From NCBI GenBank assembly GCA_947293975.1, contig CAMYPV010000012.1, positions 1 through 25,281 on the forward strand: a DNA stretch of 25,281 nucleotides. Reading direction: 5' to 3'. A program made the translations under genes and the position numbers. This document shows positions 23,220-25,281 of this stretch, piece after piece. Numbering within the stretch: position 1 is the stretch's first letter; every line of letters starts with the position of its first letter. This DNA comes from an uncultured Ezakiella sp. GTDB lineage: Bacteria > Bacillota > Clostridia > Tissierellales > Peptoniphilaceae. A model generated the notes under the pieces. It saw only the letters and a list, made by a program, of their open reading frames with translations, was not told the DNA's origin and searched no databases.

Positions 23220-23839
23220 TATTTAAATACCTCCTCGATTCTTGTTAAAGCGCCTTCACTTAAAACTAATGTGTCGTGCTTTAAGATTTCGTATACATTG
23301 ATAAGATCTGCGAAAGTTACAGCTGTTTTTTGTAAGTTTCTTGCTGAAATATATACGTTTTTATCTACTGTTTCTGTAACAACAAGTGGTTTTACAGCTT
23401 TGATGTTTGATAAGAATGAAACCATTTCTTTTGTTTTTGGAGCTGCGAAATTGATATTATCTACAACTACAATCTTACCATCGTTAAACTTGCTTGTTAA
23501 AGCTGATCTTAGAGCTGTTCTTCTTGTTGTGCTAGGTAGCTTGTAAGAATAATCTCTTGGCTTTGGTGCAAAGATAACTCCGCCGCCCTTCCATTGTGGT
23601 GCACGGATTGAACCTTGTCTAGCTGCACCTCTACCTTTTTGTCTCCATGGCTTTCTTCCGCCGCCTCTTACTTCTGAACGTGTTTTAGTGCATTGTGTGC
23701 CTTGACGTCTGTTTGCTAAATGGTTAACTACTGCTTGGTGAACAGTTGATTCGTTAACTTCTGCTGCAAAAAGCTCTTCCGGAAGATCGATTTCTTTAAT
23801 TTCTTCACCCTTCATATTTAAAACTTTAATTTTAGGCAT
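23219..23839 (-). CDS. rplD: 50S ribosomal protein L4 (uL4)
   Basis: A 206-aa protein whose long loop reaches the exit tunnel: GGGRKPWRQKGRGAARQG followed by SIRAPQWKGGGVIFAPKPRDY (about 61-99). In E. coli L4 also represses the S10 operon by binding its leader; whether it does so here is unknown, but the leader upstream of rpsJ is structured. It lies 11 bases after rplC. Confidence 0.98.
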   Translation of the reverse strand: MPKIKVLNMKGEEIKEIDLPEELFAAEVNESTVHQAVVNHLANRRQGTQCTKTRSEVRGGGRKPWRQKGRGAARQGSIRAPQWKGGGVIFAPKPRDYSYKLPSTTRRTALRSALTSKFNDGKIVVVDNINFAAPKTKEMVSFLSNIKAVKPLVVTETVDKNVYISARNLQKTAVTFADLINVYEILKHDTLVLSEGALTRIEEVFK

Positions 23840-23850
23840 CTCGTCCTCCT

Positions 23851-24477
23851 TTATTTCTTAAGTGCACTCTTGACAAGAACCATTGCGTTCTTAGGTCCAG
23901 GAATTGCACCTTTGATTAACAATAAGTTTTTGTCTGCATCCACTCTGATTAGTTCTAGATTTTGTACAGTTACTTGTTCGTTGCCTTTTCTACCCATCAT
24001 TCTGTGTCCTTTGAAAACACGTCCTGGATAAGTACCAGCTGCCAAACCGCCCGGTCTTCTGTGGAATTTGGAACCGTGACTCATACGTCCTCTTTGGAAA
24101 CCGTGTCTTCCAACAACGCCCAATGTTCCTTTACCTTTTGAAGTACCTATAACGTCTACAAAATTACCTTCTTCAAAAATATCTACTTTTACTTCGCTTC
24201 CCAATTCTAATTCTTGTAGGGAAGAATCTCTTAACTCTTTCAAATAACGCATTGGTTTTACACCAGCTTTTTTGAAATGACCTTGCGAAGGTTTATTCGC
24301 AAGCTTTTCTCTAATTGGATCAAATCCAAGTTGTACTGAATTGTATCCTTCTTTTTCAACTGTTTTCTTTTGAACAACAACGTTTGGTGTCGCTTCAACA
24401 ACAGTTACGGCCACAAGTTCGCCTGTTGGTCCGAATACTTGTGTCATGCCGAGTTTTTTACCCATTATGCCTTTCAT
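23851..24477 (-). CDS. rplC: 50S ribosomal protein L3 (uL3)
   Basis: A 208-aa protein whose central extension approaches the peptidyl-transferase centre (FQRGRMSHGSKFHRRPGG, about 126-143, then GHRMMGRKGNEQVTVQNL). MKGIMGKKLGMTQVF opens the protein. The 48-base gap after rpsJ is the longest gap inside the superoperon and holds a small hairpin (GATTGA/TCAATC, 24502-24516) ahead of a GGAGGTG site. Confidence 0.98.
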   Translation of the reverse strand: MKGIMGKKLGMTQVFGPTGELVAVTVVEATPNVVVQKKTVEKEGYNSVQLGFDPIREKLANKPSQGHFKKAGVKPMRYLKELRDSSLQELELGSEVKVDIFEEGNFVDVIGTSKGKGTLGVVGRHGFQRGRMSHGSKFHRRPGGLAAGTYPGRVFKGHRMMGRKGNEQVTVQNLELIRVDADKNLLLIKGAIPGPKNAMVLVKSALKK

Positions 24478-24525
24478 TAAGCACCTCCATATTTTATAGC
24501 GGATTGATTTTCAATCATATAAATC

Positions 24526-24837
24526 TTATAGCTTGATTTCGATGTCTACGCCTGTTGGCAGATTCATTTTCATAAGAGCATCAACAGTTTGTTGATTAGG
24601 ATTGATAATATCGATTAATCTCTTATGTGTTCTTTGTTCAAATTGTTCTCTTGAATCCTTGTTTACGTGAACAGAACGTAGTATTGTAACAACTTCCTTG
24701 CGAGTAGGTAGTGGAACTGGTCCTGAAACTTCTACTCCAGTTCTTTTAGCAGTTTCCACGATTTTCTTAGCTGAGTTGTCAAGTACCTCGTGATCATATG
24801 CTTTAAGACGGATTCTGATTTTGTTATTTGTGCTCAT
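24526..24837 (-). CDS. rpsJ: 30S ribosomal protein S10 (uS10)
   Basis: A 103-aa head protein; in other bacteria it also joins NusB in transcription antitermination. IRIRLKAYDHEVLDNSAKKI, GPVPLPTRKEVVTILRSVHV and QRTHKRLIDI are family blocks. It is the first gene of the superoperon; AGGAGGG (24842-24848) lies 4 bases before the ATG and directly abuts a hairpin in the leader. Confidence 0.98.
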   Translation of the reverse strand: MSTNNKIRIRLKAYDHEVLDNSAKKIVETAKRTGVEVSGPVPLPTRKEVVTILRSVHVNKDSREQFEQRTHKRLIDIINPNQQTVDALMKMNLPTGVDIEIKL

Positions 24838-25027
24838 AATACCCTCCTTCGTATGATTTGCCCTACATACGACGTCACCTACAACGCTGCCGGGTGTTTC
24901 TTATTCCGCTTAAAAAGAAAAACCGGTCAAGCTCGTAGGCTTCGTTGAGATCTAGCTCAACTTCTCCACGAAAATTACCTCTAAACAGAGCAACTTTCCG
25001 CTTCTACGCCTCGACTTTCGGGCACTT
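24838..25027 (-). promoter_or_regulatory. Structured 5' leader of the S10 operon, candidate attenuator
   Basis: About 190 bases from the proximal start site to rpsJ. In the minus direction, strand 25015-25004 (GTCGAGGCGTAG) pairs with 24938-24926 (CTACGAGCTTGAC) in a 6-bp plus 5-bp helix with a small internal loop. It encloses hairpin 24993-24975 and hairpin 24961-24944 (GTTGAG/CTCAAC). CCG before and CGG after the helix can extend it. The sequence then runs straight into TTTTTCTTTTT, as in a terminator. A last hairpin (24872-24849, TCGTATG/CATACGA) touches the ribosome binding site. This resembles ribosomal-protein autoregulatory leaders; the ligand (L4?) is inferred. Confidence 0.55.
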
Positions 25028-25031
25028 AAAT

Positions 25032-25060
25032 AGTATAACAAATATTATTTGTGATATCAA
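25032..25060 (-). promoter_or_regulatory. Proximal promoter of the S10 operon
   Basis: On the minus strand TTGATA (25060-25055), 17-base spacer, TATACT (25037-25032). Transcription should start near 25025-25027. Confidence 0.8.
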
Positions 25061-25167
25061 GTGTTTTTGCAAAAAAACATTCAAAAAAATCAAAAATAAT
25101 TTACCCGTGACATTTATCACGGCTAAATGCATTTGAAATTCGTTTGCATCTATCAACTTGTGCTTAT

Positions 25168-25196
25168 ATTATAACGATTTTAGCTCGATAAGTCAA
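25168..25196 (-). promoter_or_regulatory. Distal promoter upstream of the S10 operon
   Basis: On the minus strand TTGACT (25196-25191), 17-base spacer, TATAAT (25173-25168), the better consensus match of the two. Transcription should start near 25161. Downstream lie a 6-bp hairpin (CCGTGA/TCACGG, 25122-25105) and, 6 to 8 bases later, a T-rich run. Confidence 0.78.
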
Positions 25197-25231
25197 GCGT
25201 CGTCGTAAAATTAAAATTCTCGGATATTTAT

Positions 25232-25281
25232 CTGTCTCTTATACACATCTCCGAGCCCACGAGACCGTTATTCTAATCTCG
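25232..25281. other. Illumina Nextera adapter with 10-base index (non-genomic)
   Basis: Starts with CTGTCTCTTATACACATCT (25232-25250), the Tn5 mosaic-end adapter, then CCGAGCCCACGAGAC (25251-25265), the standard i7-side adapter. A 10-base index, CGTTATTCTA (25266-25275), follows, then ATCTCG (25276-25281), the start of the P7 flow-cell sequence. The match is exact in layout; this is read-through left at a contig end. Confidence 0.98.

Noticed and set aside
24945..25136. Plus-strand 63-codon frame upstream of rpsJ
   Set aside because: Lies across the S10 leader and proximal promoter on the opposite strand, with no ribosome binding site.
1..25231. CRISPR array, tRNA or rRNA genes
   Set aside because: No regularly spaced repeats and no tRNA or rRNA signature sequences were seen on either strand.

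Overview
The window looks like low-GC Gram-positive anaerobe chromosome (Clostridia/Tissierellia type, possibly Peptoniphilaceae; the family is a guess). The grounds are strong AGGAGG ribosome binding sites, A/T-ending codons, a zinc-binding short S14, a KOW protein between adk and infA, and a single-transcript S10-spc-alpha order. The last 50 bases (25232-25281) are not genomic: they are an untrimmed Illumina Nextera adapter with a 10-base index, so the biological sequence stops at about 25231.

Region 1 (1-2433, minus strand) is a phosphate-uptake operon read pstS-pstC-pstA, with pstA cut by the left edge. The PstS halves are in swapped (circularly permuted) order, and Pho-box-like repeats spaced 9, 11 and 22 bases apart lie upstream of pstS. 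Region 2 (2747-5645, plus strand) is a tight operon of an M17 leucyl aminopeptidase, a small glutaredoxin-like protein and an M18 aminopeptidase. It is closed by a hairpin terminator that probably serves both strands.

Region 3 (5754-11200, minus strand) is an AT-richer accessory block between that terminator and the ribosomal cluster. It holds two full-size ABC exporters (TMD-NBD), a membrane-anchored orphan protein of 345 aa and an orphan protein of 170 aa. The block shows signs of rearrangement: a 102-base second copy of the 3' end of the 170-aa gene fused to the end of the first ABC gene; a 24-base promoter segment present twice; a terminator present twice with compensating stem changes; and, just before the ABC genes, a 32-codon frame resembling the cysteine-rich C-terminus of a radical-SAM/SPASM maturase. 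I infer a decayed or remodelled peptide-maturation and export locus. No convincing precursor peptide is visible.

Region 4 (11240-24837, minus strand) is the S10-spc-alpha ribosomal superoperon, rpsJ to rplQ, including secY, adk, infA and rpoA. All genes appear intact; rpsD is missing before rpoA and map is missing after adk. It is fed by two good sigma-A-type promoters (25032-25060 and 25168-25196). A structured leader of about 190 bases ends one branched fold at a U-tract, as expected for an attenuating ribosomal-protein leader. A strong terminator follows rplQ.
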